From Phyllostachys edulis (Eukaryota > Streptophyta > Magnoliopsida > Poales > Poaceae), in contig CM070561.1 in the NCBI GenBank assembly GCA_036346405.1, positions 30,846,215-30,910,214 on the forward strand: a DNA stretch of 64,000 nucleotides. The letters are read 5' to 3'. Positions 9,911 to 23,638 of this stretch are shown in pieces. Both the position numbers and the translations under genes were made by a program. The notes beneath the pieces were generated by a model. It ran no database searches and had not been told where the DNA came from. It worked only from the letters and a program-made list of their open reading frames with translations. The stretch's first letter is position 1; each line of letters begins with the position of its first letter.

Positions 9911-12900
9911 ACATAGAACACTAAACTCTTGTTCCACCTCTCAATCAAACATTTTCACCCAAACAAAGATCACCTCCTTTACCGAGGGACACACAACAGA
10001 ACTCGCTTTAAACACACTCTTTTACCGACATAGCCCAACTGAAAATGAAGGACTCTCATCGCAACCAAGTGTTACCAACTCGGTACTAAAAAGAGTCAAA
10101 TTCAGAATCGAAGATTTATCATGAAAATCTTTCCACCTTCAAATTAGAAAATTTGCAAATAAACACCACGTCCGCCAAAGGAGAAATCACTCGAATATCC
10201 AAATCCATCATTTCTTTTATTCTTTCTGAACTGATAAGAACCACGCATGCCAACATAAAGCCAAGCTCAATTTGCGAAAGACATCCGTCATAAACACATA
10301 GCTCGTACAAGAATCAAGAGAGCGTTTGATAGACTCGAGAAATATTCTTTTCTCAATTTCTCTTTTAGAAATAAAATTTCTCTCAACTTTTTGGAATCCC
10401 GATTCATCGCATAACACACTAATCCATCTCTCTTAACTTGGCATTCTCAACGCTATGCTTAAACCGAAATACATCAACCACACCTTTGTAGAGAGGCTCT
10501 ATCGACCCCACAGAAACAATACTCTAGTCAACTCCCCTACCGACAGAATTACTTTGATAGATAACTTCTGATGCATCCCAAAATGGATCTTCACACGTAA
10601 TCACGTTACCTCAATCCTTTAAGAATGAACAACTCGGAATTCACATCACATATTCTCATGTATTTCATCAAAAGATTTCTATCATTGATCATCCCACTAT
10701 TCGAAATCCACCCTTATACTACTTCTTCACATTATCATTGGGCGATCAAAGTTCTAACATAACAATACAAGGCCCAAATTTAACCTTCAAGACTCTTACA
10801 ACGAACTTCTCATATAAAAGATAGGGAAATCCTCAGATTAAATCCCTAAAATTCCACAATTCCAACATACTCACTCATTAACATCATCATGAAAATATTT
10901 TCTTGACCAGTTTACCTTTACAAAGATTATAACTCTCAGAAGGTTACTCATTAAGGCCAAATCATTCTTGTCATTAACTCAACATTTTCCATTATCCCAT
11001 TAATTGACATGACGATTCGATTACTTGTAATCCCACTCTCATTAAACCACATCATCAAGAATAACCTTCACAACCTCGCGATACTACCAAATTGTGATAC
11101 TCTATAAAATTGATCAAGATTTTCATACTTTCAATAATTCTAATGTTCCACCCGAAGTGAACAAAAGATCTTGGATCACAATCACTATAGGTTCTACTAG
11201 TTGCAACAATACAATCAGTTTAGTCCCCAAAGACAACATTCCATTTAAATGAAATTCTCTCCAAGAATTATAACACGAAATCAATTCATCCTCCGATGCT
11301 CCTCAACTAACTTGCAACCCAAGGTCTCACATCAACAATTAACAAACACTTTGAAAGACCCTCAGAAACGAGCGGTGGATCCTTTCTCAAAAGAGAAGGC
11401 AAATGAAAACAATTTTGACCACATAAAAAAAGCATTTACCACTCACGGTGAACACAGGACCAAGGGAAAAAGTCGGTCTGGCAAAGAACTCAGACAACAA
11501 AAGAGAAAGTCAACAGTTGAGGGCACAAGTCCCGCACGAAGGGAAGATCGAACCCCAAATAAGAAGAAGGTGTTGCCTTTGAAAATTGATACATTCTTAT
11601 GGAACAAATGTATAAGGGTTAAGCACACTCAAACAACTGCAAGATGCGAAACGTGACTTACATCTCAAATACTTATACTTCACCCCTTCTTTTAACAAAG
11701 AAAGACATTTTCTGTGATTACTACATCACTTTGCCAGCTTAAACAAGATAAGCTCTTAAAACCCAAATCACAGGATCCACTTAAGAACCAATAAAATCTT
11801 TCAACAGGTCACCTTGCTCAAAACAAACTCAATCACCACAATACTCAAGAGGTCCAAATGATCACAACCGTAGAACTCGAAACACTTTTACTAAATCAAA
11901 ATTATGAAAGATGATCAAATTACTTTATTTCTAAAAAAATCATCACCACCCACCCAAGTCACAATCTCTTGTAGATAATCTTACTAACATTAAGAATAAT
12001 ACACTCTGAACACGAATCTTTATCATCAACTATTCCATTAGAAAGCCCCAAAGTTCCACCAAATTGTTTCATACTACCTTTTCACCTCATCATCAAAACG
12101 AGAGTATACCAAAACCATACTACCTCACTACATCAACCTCTTAAGTTTAGAAGGGGTCTACTACATAAATGAAGAGGTCCTACCAAAACCCTTTCATCAA
12201 GGACACATTATCATCCGATGATTTCACAATCATGTGGGCATAAGCCCCCTATTATAACATATCAGTTCAACTTTTAGTGATGCTCAACATCAAACTTCAA
12301 CACACAATGGTTATACTCCAACCATTGTTGTTATCAACCGACTTCATTATGAAATCTAGTTGCTACCTCGTTCCTTCCCAAATCACATGGATATTTACAA
12401 ACACATATTCAACTGTTCCTCCTCATATTTGGATTTCGGCAAACATACACTAAAACTTCAAAAAAAAAATCAAAATCTTCTCTCGATCAAAAGTCTCAAC
12501 AACACTACAACCAAATTCATTGCGTCATTCTATATAGAGGAACTATATAGAACTCCTCCCATAAATTCTAGATCCACTGATATTCAATCCCTTAAACCGG
12601 TTGTACACAATTCCAATAATTAATCATACTAGGGAATATGTAAATCTAGCATTTCGTCTAGTTTCCCTTTCCACACATTTAAATTAATCCATTGGAACCA
12701 AAGAACCCAACAAGTTTAGCAATCTAAACAATTTTAATGACCAGACTAATTCATCAATGTTCCATACTTCTTAATATCTCTTTTGACTCCAAATAGTTAT
12801 GGACATACTCACAAATACTACTCATAAAATACAGTTCATCAAGAACTAGTAGAAGACAACATCAACTTAATCAATTCCACTTCCAAGGTTACTAATTAAT

Positions 12901-13769
12901 ATTAATGATGCACCACACCAATGACTCAACTTGATACCTATACCATATCAAGTTATTTGATTACAATCTCTGATTTAACCATAACAAGGCATCACAAAAG
13001 GCTTTTAACAATTTCCATCAGAAAAGAGATGCATTAATCTTCAACACTCGGAATAATCCAAAGGAAATACATAGAGTCAAAGCTTTCGATGCTAACAAAC
13101 TTGCAACATTAAACTCTCATTACCCAAACTATCAAATGAATAAATGAGTCATTCTTTTCCAAATGAGAAAGAAGGAACAACCAAGGAATTATCAATATTG
13201 CCAACCCGACAAAGATCGCAAGTAATAAAAGCAACTCAACAATGGAAAACAATAATTGTTTCAGAGAGCGATTAGAGATCTATCAGAGCTTGCCCACTTC
13301 ATTATGACCCCATTCAAAAGAAGTTCATCAACCGCAAGAATCTACAACTAGGAAACCAGATTCAAAATCGAGGAAGACAACAACTTTATCAAAGAACTCA
13401 TGCTCAACGAATGACTATGTAACGGGGGTAAGTACTCCTCTATTCCCCTACCACGAACGGTGGTGTAGCCTGGTAAATCCCAGGGCAACAACCATGACCT
13501 CAACTTCTTAACATCCTTTATCATCACACATAACCAATATAATCAATTATGAATATAAGGTCATGTCATAGTAATCATAGAATAATTTCATGGATATAGA
13601 AGATCATAGCAGATCATAGATTAAAAATAAGAAAGATAGTACGTAAGCAATTCAACAATTGCTCAACGAATGAAACATAGTAATAGAAATGCGAAGTAAC
13701 TAATTACCTATCCCACCTCATCGTGCACAGTGTGTCATTTTAATATATTTCTACTAACCACGGACCTAA
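9911..13769 (-). pseudogene. Degenerate gag-pol interior of the Gypsy chromovirus
   Basis: By position this should hold gag, protease, reverse transcriptase, RNase H and most of integrase. I cannot recognise any catalytic motif: frames are short and stops frequent. The + strand is markedly poor in G and rich in A and C, a skew noted as a finding. Assignment rests on position between the two LTRs only. Confidence 0.45.
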
Positions 13770-13789
13770 AGCCCGCTCGATACTCAATC
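13770..13789 (-). other. Degenerate primer-binding site
   Basis: The - strand next to the right LTR reads ATTGAGTATCGAGCGGGC, which can be aligned with the initiator-methionine primer site TGGTATCAGAGC if small indels are allowed. Typical position for a Tekay-type element. Confidence 0.5.
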
Positions 13790-15930
13790 AGTAACACCAC
13801 GCTATTTGGAAGCCAAGATGTCACTTAAATACTCTAACATACAAACCACATTGCGGAAGAATCAATGATATAACATCTAAAGGCATAAATAAAACAACCC
13901 AACATGGAGAAGGTATCCTTCCTTCACCATTTAAATGTATTTATTACAGTTCATCGTTAAACAAGGTTCACAAGCAATAATAAATCAACAGTATCAAGGA
14001 GAAAGTATCCTTCCTTCTCCATCTAAACTTATTTATTACAGTTAAGTCAATAATAAGTGAAAGATAGAACTAATTTATAATCTTGAACTTGAATAGGATG
14101 TTGTGAATGAGTAGTGCGTGTCTACTCCCTCCCAAAAGAGCCAACATCGGTGATTACCTAAAACAATAAATAAACAAACAAGTGTGAGTCCAAGACTCAA
14201 AGAACTACAAATGAATAAATGGAACATACCACAAACATTAACAAGTCAACATCATTGAACCATATGAAGAAATCACGTAATCTAGTATTTGAATGAATGG
14301 AATGAATGAAGTGAATGGAATGGAGGGACTACACACATGCACATACCGGTATTGCTAGTGACACACCGTCGGTGTTCACTTAAGCCCGATCTTAACAAAA
14401 ATGCGGGATCCAAGTCCCGTATGAAGAACATTTCATACGGGTGTCCCAAAACGCCCACATTGGAATAGTGGGGCCCACATTGGAATGGTGGGTCTTACGT
14501 GCCCATCCCGAATTGATGGGTCTTTTCAATCCACTCCCGTGGATGGAACATGAATAATGAATGCATGGAATGAAATATGTATATTGAAAAGACACGCCTC
14601 TAATCATAGAGATAACACACATATGGAAGGAACATGAACTTAAATATTATCATCTCCAATCATGGATTCAACACATATGAAAGACCATAGACAATCCAAC
14701 TTCTCTTGAATCATAAGAACTCACAGATAATCATAAAAGCATTCATCAATCACAATCATTAAGATAAGCAATGTACTTGCCTCCATGATGCGACGCGTTA
14801 GTAGGAAAAAGTGGTGCTCCTAAACCCGAAGCTTCACCTCCTAAACAATTAAATAACTGAAATAAGAATGCGATGAATACAACACTACTTAACAACGTTC
14901 TACATCGCTTCCCCGATGAATCAAGATTTATCTAGAAACCCTAAACTGAAACCATCGCATTCAGTCAAATAACACCACTGGACAGCAGCACGGTAAACAG
15001 CATATCGCTTGATCTGGAACTCCGAATGAGGTGAATCCAGTTTCTGTGGATTTTTAACTAAAAAATATACAATACTCTAGTTGACAAGATGATCCAATTC
15101 GACCAAATTAGTACGCTAACAGACAGATGAACTTTCAGCATAGAAACTGTCTAACAGCATAAACAGCAGCACTAAAACGATCATAACTTTTAATCTATAA
15201 CTCCGAATTGATCGTTTTTTAACAATCTGGAAATTTTATAAAATTACCTACAATAACCTAGTTGGGTGAAAACCCAGATTCTTCCAATTACATTTTTATA
15301 TTTTACTAAATAACAAAACAGATTAATCTCATCAGAAATCTGGACAGCAGATACTAAATCTGTCATAACTTTTGACTCGAACGTCAGATTCAAGTGAACT
15401 CGGTGCCCACAGAAATTTAAGAACAACCTCCAGATATCTCTAGGAGATCAAAACTACTGGTTCGGCCTCTAAGAACGCGAAATCGCCCACGCAATATTCT
15501 GGACAGAATTGAATCTACAACAGGACGAACTCGATCCAATCAAACTAATCTAATTTCACATCTAAACATCATCAAAACAGCGGGGAAACAAATTGATACC
15601 CTTGGAGACACGTGAGCCCGCTGAATTTCCCACGAGGCGCTCCTCCCCTCTTCTTCTCCTCTCTTCCTTTCTTTTGCTTTTGGCCGGCGCACACAAGACA
15701 GCAGGAGGAAGTGCTTTGGAGAGGATGGTAGCAAGGGGAAACATGGGAGGTTACTGTAGCACGGCCGATGCACTGTAGCAAGGTGTGGTACTGTAGCATA
15801 TTTAGGGTTTCTTCCCTTTTGGGCCTTGGTGCCGTGGGCCAAGAGCCCATGGCCCAGGTTTTGAAGAAATTTCAGAAAAACCCCTTTAACTATTGTTTGT
15901 TTTCTCTCTAACGCGTTTCGGAGTATTACA
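13790..15930 (-). repeat. 5' LTR of the Gypsy chromovirus
   Basis: 2141 bp, direct repeat of 7319-9452. Its first base is a instead of t. Followed by the target duplication ttatt. Confidence 0.9.
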
Positions 15931-15990
15931 TTATTGTAATGAGAATACTATTAAATCATTTGAAGGGTAAGTCGACAACTAAAGTAATAC

Positions 15991-18205
15991 TTGTTCAGGT
16001 GAGATGCCAATGATCTCGAAAATCCTTTGTTGTACATCACTTTTGTAGATTATCAAACAGCCTCCTCCAATCTATTAATAACTGGACAGAACATAAGATG
16101 CATGGTACAATTTTCAACTGTCTACATATTAACACCATTGCTATTTGCATAGATTGCATTAATACATATAGATATGTGTAGCTAAGCTTATTATGAATGT
16201 ATCAGATCAACCTTTGCAAACCTTCCTTCATTAGTCATTATATAAGAAAAGGAAATTAAGCAACTAGGTTTATGGAAGTAATTTAGTGTCCAAATCTGGT
16301 AGGGTCAATGTGGTAAGAGTGTTTAGCACTTGAAATTCTAAACCATATGCCATACAAATGCAATGCTAAAAAAACAAATATGGATAGTTCTTGTACAGAG
16401 GGATACAATATTATCATAATCTGCATAAAAAAACTAAATGATTTATTGAATATTGATGTATATCAGTATTATCACTATATCCATTGATTTGTTCTGCTAT
16501 CCAAGGTATGGATATAATTTGCAAGCATTATGAATCCTCAGTTCCTCTAGACCTCACCCAAGGCATGATTAAGATTCTTGTTTCAATGTTTATGTAAAAT
16601 TACGTCTAAATGAAAATTATAGTTGTATCATGGGTTTAAAAATGAAGCCTATTCAATTAGATGCAATGATGACACTTCTGGAGTATTATGCTTAATTCTC
16701 TATTTTGTAAAAGGAAATATGTAAAAGAACATGTGTGTCCTTGGTACTTTTTTTCTCTGAATTATGTGCTGGAAAACAACACTTGCATCTGTGCGAAGGT
16801 ATGTCTATTTATCAAAGATATAATACACAGAAACTTATAATATAAGCTCATAAATAGGCTTGAACTTTAGAATGTATTATAAGATTCAAACAAATTAAAA
16901 CAACAAATCAAGTTAAACTCGCATACACACTCAAGAAGAAAAACAGGAAGTACCTCCACCCCATTGTAAATCATGTCATAAGCCAAGGCACGAGCTGATG
17001 GTAGATCATTCATATCTTCAGGATTCGGTGTAGTGAAAGGATGGTGTAGGGCCTGTGTTCGTAAAGGGAGAAGAATAGGGATACTGAGAAAACATAAAAT
17101 AAGATAATACAACATTTACTTTCAGGCTTTCACCCAAAGAATTGAGTGTGCTGACTGGCATATAGAAAATAAATATGTAAATGGAGATATCATGAGCATA
17201 AATAAAGTAGAAACAGAATTGTTCTAATAAAACAATAAAAGAAGGCAAAGCATCACGACGTCTCGTCATTATGCCATGACCCATGAGTAGATGTGCAGAA
17301 TATATTCGCAACATAAGGACAACAAATATGTTTTAGTTTGAGAGACTCACTGTGTCTTTCACATCCATCTTATGAGCAATAAATAATCTTAATCTGCCCA
17401 GAATTCGGTTAGCTGTTGATTGTTTGCCTAGTGCAAACAGGATAAGATCACCTGCTTTTGCATCTAGAAGTCCCAACAAGTGCTCTTTCTTTTCGAGTTT
17501 CAGACTTGACACCAGCGGACCAATTCCTTTAAGCTTCCTTGTGATAGCACAAAAAATAAAATGCGGAACAATTGGACAAGTCAAGCAACAAATTATGTCT
17601 GCCATAAGAGGAAAAATCTTTGCCATTTACTGTTTTCCGTAACTTTGAGGAAAGGCATGCCCTTGGCTCCAACTTTGGAAGCTTCAGTGTAAACAGCTCC
17701 CTTCTTTAGGTCAGTGTTTGAAAACACTTTGGTGCTACTGGACACACAGAATGCCTTTATTACACCTCCATTTAATAATGTATCTGCAAAAACCTTGAAG
17801 CTACTGCCCAAAAATACATCACTAACCTGCATTTAACATAATAAGAAATGTAGGGAGAGAACTTTGCAAGTAATAAACTAAGAAAGGTGTTCTTAGCATA
17901 TGTCCGCATGTATGCTACATGGCAAAAGTAGCATTGGAAAATACATAACATGCCACTAACAAAATATAAAGCAATAACAGTAGTACTAATAATACTAGTT
18001 TTGAATTTATGATATTAGTTAACTAATTAAGTAATTATCACAATTACGCAGGCCATTCCACGGAAATGTTAAAGGTCCTCACATCTTTCAGCTCCCAATC
18101 AAATCGAAGGTCAGGCCTATCTGTCCCATAGCGATTCATCGCCTCCATATAGGTTAACCTTGGAAAAGGATTTGGTAGCTTGATATCTCCTACCTCTTGA
18201 AATAT
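15991..18205 (-). pseudogene. Aspartyl-tRNA synthetase, organellar (bacterial) type: central and C-terminal exon cluster
   Basis: Exons on the - strand, in coding order: 18205-18083 (IFQEVGDIKLPNPF ... RYGTDRPDLRFDWELKD), 17826-17631 (VSDVFLGSSFKVFAD ... GAKGMPFLKVTEN), 17537-17351 (KGIGPLVSSLK ... DAKAGDLILFALGKQSTANR), a remnant 17154-17134 (SAHSILW), 17052-16954 (ALHHPFTTPNPEDMN ... LAYDMIYNGVE) and 16071-15991 (IGGGCLIIYK ... FEIIGISPEQ). All have AG/GT borders. The blocks match bacterial-type AspRS, which in plants charges tRNA-Asp in plastids and mitochondria. Damage: after SILW the expected V-T-D-F-P-M-F-E segment (about 51 bases) is missing; exons 17826-17631 and 17537-17351 do not join in frame (one base off); the G-G-G-S-L-R motif has lost its arginine. 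The final exon (G-L-D-R motif 3) is not found; a Gypsy element starts 55 bases downstream. Confidence 0.85.
16072..16953. other. Intron of the aspartyl-tRNA synthetase remnant
   Basis: AT-rich, no repeats or coding similarity recognised. Confidence 0.6.
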
Positions 18206-18380
18206 CTGTGATATGAATGTTCCATTATTCAGTCAACCATGAACATCAGTAGTAGCTCAAGAAAGACATATTTTTGGACAGTGAACTAACTAACTAACTA
18301 AGAGCTTGACTACTACTAAAGATCTAATGTTCAATAGCTAAATGACACAGTCAGTGATAGAGTCACAGTCTGCATGACCT

Positions 18381-18860
18381 CACTACTCCAAATAGTACTT
18401 TTCCCCACGGTCGAAAATTGTCAGCAAAATAGGAAAAACCGTCAGGTTTTATTTTACTGACGGGTATCCGTCAGGCAAATCCCCTCGGGTCTAGCTGGTC
18501 AAAAAAATTCAATTTGTCTGACAGTTCACTGTCAAGAAAAATTTTCTTGACGATTTTTGCTATTTTCCTGACGGTTTTACGAACCGCCCATAAAATGAAT
18601 TTTGCTGACGGGTATTAACTGTCAATAAAAATATACCTAATGGTTGGGACATTACTGTCAATAAAACAAACCTTGACGGTTATAACAGTACCGTTAAGAA
18701 AATAAAAGTTAACGGTTGAGACATTATCGTCAAGAAAATATAACTCGACGATTGGGACATTACCGTCAAGGAAATAAAACTTGATGGTTGGACGTTACCG
18801 TAAATAAAATTAAACCTGATGGTTCTGTGCCCGTAAGCGAATTGTTTTTTCCTGAGTGTA
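18381..18860. repeat. Left terminal and subterminal repeats of the CACTA element
   Basis: At least ten copies of a degenerate motif around accgtcaagaaaataaaac / acggttgggacatt, in both orientations at roughly 40-60-base spacing. Confidence 0.8.
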
Positions 18861-19264
18861 TTACCGTCACCAAAATAACTCCGTGGCTGTCATCAAAATT
18901 ATTAGCAGCCAAGATAGCAATGCTAGCAGAAAAATGTCAATGAGTATACACACTAATATTTGATTCATACACATCCGTGCATCATATAATTCACAATACA
19001 CATCCATGCATCATATAATCCACAATACACATCCATACATTAATCCACACAAAATAAGTTCAAGCTTAAACTAGCATCATTTCAAGCCCAATACCATCCA
19101 TAAGGTTCACTTGCATAAAGCAACATTGTAATCTGCACAAAAGACATCTAAAAGTCCAATACTGCCAAAATGCACCTAAAGACCAATATCACATACAAGT
19201 CATGTAATTCCATCTAACAATGTAGCAATACCATGTTCAACTATTCAAAAGAGCTAGCAAGACA

Positions 19265-22200
19265 TCATCAAAGTTCATGTAGACATTGCATCCGTCGCGG
19301 TCGATGTTGTTGGTATCATGGTTGTTGCCGCCATTAATGTTAGTATTGCAGTTGTCGCCATCAGTGTTAGCATCGTTGCCATTAATGGCATTGTCAACCG
19401 GTGTTGAGCCCACATGGGAGGATCCAGTCCTAGTCCTGGTCCCTTCCTGTAAGATGAATAGAGTAGGCCAACATTATGAGTCTACCTTAGCACAATTAAA
19501 ACCATTAGAAGTGCTAACAAAAGAGCTAAAACAATCCACTGAACACTAGCATTATAAGTCTGCCTAAGCACAATTAGAACCATTATAATTGCTAAAAGAA
19601 GAACTGGAGCAATCAAAATCTATGACAAGCCTGTTTTTTTAAAAAATTGTTGCACACGTGGATAAAAATTCTAAAAAAGCCTATTGCCACCTTACCATGA
19701 ATATATAACTAAATGGTATTGAGGTTAAGCCCATGTGAAAGAACACTCAACATGAGTCCACTCGCTCACTGCTGCACTGTTTGTTGTCACTCTGACACAC
19801 CGAAAAGTATTAGTGTCTAGTCCAAATTAGTCCTCCAAATGATAGAGGTTTAGACAACCTTGTAACTTTTATGAGATATTATTTGTAGCATTGGGAATAA
19901 TTTTAGTTGCTAAGTATTCTTACATGTGATTGTGTAGATATTTCACAGCGTAGCATCTCTAGTGGTGGTTCTTCACCCATCTTCTAGAAAAACATCTACA
20001 TTTGGAAACTTTACAAGGTTAGATTTTTGGCTTTCTAGTTATTTCGATCAACATCAGTATGTCTCCTATCGATTCAATTAATTGCAAACATATACATTAA
20101 GATAAATCATGATACAGATCCAGATTACAACTGGCAGTTTGATATGAATAAATAGATAAGGTAGCCAAAAGGTAACATTATTTGTACTTCTGTTGGAAAG
20201 TACACAGCATAAAAGCACATTGTTTCTCAATTTTAAGTTATTATATGATGGTTAGAGTTGAGCATTAATTGTACCGCACTAATATTCTCAACTTCAAATT
20301 TCCATTCATCTCCATGAAGCCCAATTCAGCATATATATATATATAGCCCCATCCTGAGAATGGCGTGTGTTTCACTAATCCCAAAAGGAATATATTGCAC
20401 AATTGACTAAAGACCAATGTACATGCAAATTTCAAATGGCATGAGAACATGTGTGCCATAGAATTCATTAAGACTATGTTAACTTCACACTAAGACTTGA
20501 ACTACTGAGCAATAGCTAGACAAATAGCTGACCGGATGCGCAAGAAGAATTACATCAGATGCTCTTTCACGAAAGCGAAAAAGACCTACTGACCATTCTC
20601 CTGTTCCTGAGTATGAGGTTGAAGTGACACAAGGAAATGATAATCCACCAGAGATTTTGAGCAATGTAAGTCTTGATATGAACAGAATAAACCAAATGGA
20701 GGTGACGTGTATGACTAACCAGCTGACTAGCCTAACCATGTCAATACAAGTGTAGCTTTACTACTCCAAGGTGATGCTCAAGGGGACTTGTGGTTAATAA
20801 CTATAACTGCAACCAGGCTACAAGCATTACTCCGTCAAGCATTTATATGGGAGACCAGCCTTTAGCTTGTGAAAGTAGTGATCACACAAACTCATGGTCT
20901 GGAAACATTTTTCAACAGGATGTTGGTCTTGGACCTATTGGTTTTAGTTCTTCGTCACTTGATAACCAGACTTCGGCTGTGAAACAATCCCTATCACTAT
21001 CTATGGATCATCATGTGCCTACCATGGGAACAGGAGCATTAGCCGAGAATAGTTATTACTGAAGGAAAAGTACTGAAGGAAAAGAGATCACACCAACTGT
21101 TATTTTTCTTTTTGAAAAAAACAATATATACTCTTGTGTATGCACATGCACAATTAATCCTATATACTAATTGAAGGACAAAGAAACGAAGATGAAGACA
21201 AACTACCTAGCATTAACTAGAGCATGACAGTTTTTAAAAAACAAATGGTACACATTGTTGACATTCCATCATTCCATGAGACTTGTATTGTCGAGATTAG
21301 CCAGAAAAAACTAATCCAAAAGCCACATCAAGTTCAAACATAGCTAACATTGTTGTACTTCCCCCTTTGTTCTGGAGCAAGCACAAGCTGATTGCTCATC
21401 CATTCTAGGGCAGAACAAAATGGTTGGCTGCTTAAAAAGAACCAAACTAGCTTAGGAGTAGAAGAACAAAACATGCACATATCAAAGAGCCTAAAAACAT
21501 GCAACGAATCATATAAAAAGCATCAAGAAACTGCCATGCAAATGGCAAGGATAATAGGAGCAAAGACAAAGCTGTGTGGTGCCATCTGTATTGATAGTGG
21601 TGCTTAAGATGTGACCAGCCCAACACATGCATGGACACTCACTCTTACTATGACCATATCAATATAGGCAATGTTCTCACTAAATAATCAAGCTAACACT
21701 TGAAGTATGCAGCAATAACATTGGATGTAAATTAATGTGTGTATTAACAATGTTACCACAATCATTTGGCGGTGAACTTCTTGTGTCAGGAGTAGTTCTT
21801 GATTATGTCGGAGCACATTACGATATGAGGTGGAATTGGATGACTTGATATTTCTTGATTTAGATGCTAGTAGAACTTCAGCCTTCTTGACAGCACCATT
21901 CCCTAGTGGTACACGGCCATGGGGCAAGCCACCATTGGTGTTGTAAAGTATTGCTCCATCAAGTGGTTGCTGCTCCCACTCACCATCTGGATGTTGAGCA
22001 CTGGCAGCTGCAGAGTAATCATCCTAGAACAAAAGCAACATTTCATATGATTTGCTTTCGTAGAAGTTGAGTTCACTTGAGTTTAGTACAAACATGGTAG
22101 AACTTACAATGCGTTTCCGTGCTTTTTGGTCGCAAATTGACCATTCTTGCCAAGATCGCCCACATTTTTCATGCCAGACTTCATTACGTCATATGTCTTC

Positions 22201-23345
22201 AGGCATGTAGCATTTTTTGGTCCAAACTTGTGTTCCTACAACACGGTGAAGAACACAATTAACCTAGTCAAATATGTGAGGAAGACATAGTATATGTGAA
22301 TTGAAGGTAAGCAAAGTGCACCAATTACAAGTATAATATACCAAGTATTGTTGAGTTTCCGAGTATGATCTTGAGCCTGATCGGTTTTGAGCAACATCTT
22401 CAGATTTCAAGCGTGCCTCCTGACCTCTCTTTCGTTTTGTCAAGAATTGGTCACTGCACCAGTTACAACAAAGATGTGGCCATACTTGCTCATTGCACCA
22501 TCAAATCCTACCAATCAACTATTGCTCATACTCTAATTCTCTTGGACGTGCCAACATGTCATCAATCTCCTCTCCTTGTTTTTTTGTAGTACTCCTTGAC
22601 AGCATCAACACGAGCATTATACATCATTTGCTTCACATGGTCTGAAGCATAATTTTCAAGCACTCGATCTGCTTCTGCCTTGTCGTCTTCGCTAACTTTG
22701 AATAAATGCTACATATATGGACAAAATAAATGCAATGGGTTGAAATCTTTATCCAGATTTGAATAGCAACCTTAACTTTTCTGAACTACACAAGTATAAT
22801 GGATTTACCAAAATTTACTTACCCAAAACTCATTTTCACTCGATCTACAACAGTCATTCCAGCATCGTCTTCATCGACAAAGTAATCATCCCATGTCAAT
22901 GCAGGGCGAGTATTAAAGGTTCTACCCTACTCATCCTTGTCCTCTACAACACCTGGGTACTCATGTCTAAGAATAACTCCAAGTTGTGCTTGATATGTGT
23001 AGTCCTTTTGGGGCATGTAATTGACATACTTGAATTGCCTACGATACATGAATTAAGCTTGAGAATGTTTGTATGTATTGCTGGCCATGTTAATGTAATC
23101 AAGAAAAAACATAATAACATTTCTTTATGCTCGAGTGCACATGTCTATACTTACTTGTCACCATTAGGTCTCAAAGCAATCTTCCCAGCACGTGAAGGCA
23201 TCTTCAATTGAGTTCGCGACTTCTTCTTCCTTCCCCTTTTTGTAGCAGCTCCATTGACTTCACCAGTGGAATGATCACTGCTCCTTTGAGAGCCATTGAC
23301 ATTGCAGGTAGTGCCACCAGCAATAATCCTTTGTGAGGCATTCAC
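19265..23345 (-). pseudogene. CACTA second protein (plant En/Spm, Ptta family transposase), multi-exon remnant
   Basis: On the - strand the pieces appear in order: a basic start near 23345-23155 (ATKRGRKKKSRTQLKMPSRA), a segment near 23030-22850 with TRPALTWDDYFVDED, then KAEADRVLENYASDHVKQMM and NARVDAVKEYYKK at about 22690-22590, MSKYGHIFVVTGAVTNS near 22500-22445, HKFGPKNATCLKTYDVMK near 22245-22190, GRVPLGNGAVKKAEVL near 21920-21880, and a low-complexity Asn/Asp/Gly tail near 19450-19270 (NGNDANTDGDNCNTNINGG). These match the plant transposase (Ptta/En/Spm) family, thought to bind the subterminal repeats. Stops and frame changes occur, for example near 22560. Exon borders were not all resolved. 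Confidence 0.7.
20536..21061 (+). pseudogene. Open segment of unknown origin, opposite strand to the transposase genes
   Basis: Two + strand frames: about 20536-20755 with ITSDALSRKRKRPTDHSP and MNRINQMEVTCMTNQL, and 20790-21062 with IFQQDVGLGPIGFSSSSLDN and SAVKQSLSLSMDHH. The Ser/Gln/Asn-rich composition looks like the low-complexity part of a plant nuclear protein. It lies between 3' exons of the -strand CACTA gene. It may be a captured host-gene piece; I do not recognise the family, and it may equally be intron sequence with a chance open frame. Confidence 0.35.
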
Positions 23346-23638
23346 ATTGTTGTTGGTACCAACGATACTGCTCCTTTGGGAGGCATTTCCTCCATGCTGC
23401 TAACCTCCATGTCATCTGCATGGCATATGATTCATATCCTGCATAGTTACAATATGACATTAGTGCCAAGTCAATGGAACAACATAGAACATTTTAGACA
23501 TACATAGCATGAAAACAAGTGTAATTAAAGGATCAGTTGTTAGAACATGGAACATCAAAACATTGTCATAGCATCAAACACGGGTACAAATTACACAAGG
23601 TATTATAAAGGAACACTTCAGAGACAACAATACAAAAG

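Larger units (their letters stand above)
7319..15930 (-). mobile_element. Ty3/Gypsy chromovirus (Tekay/Del-like), complete outline, degenerate interior
   Basis: Two direct long terminal repeats of about 2.13 kb (7319-9452 and 13790-15930) enclose 4.3 kb and are flanked by ttatt at 7314-7318 and 15931-15935. Each LTR starts tgtaacacc (a for t in the right copy) and ends gtattaca. Orientation is -: the polypurine tract lies next to the left LTR, a degenerate methionine-tRNA type primer site next to the right one, and the integrase/chromodomain remnant reads on the - strand. The LTRs are still very similar, with small indels. The element interrupts the 3' part of the aspartyl-tRNA synthetase gene just after its 15991-16071 exon. 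The interior is too decayed to encode working proteins. Confidence 0.85.
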
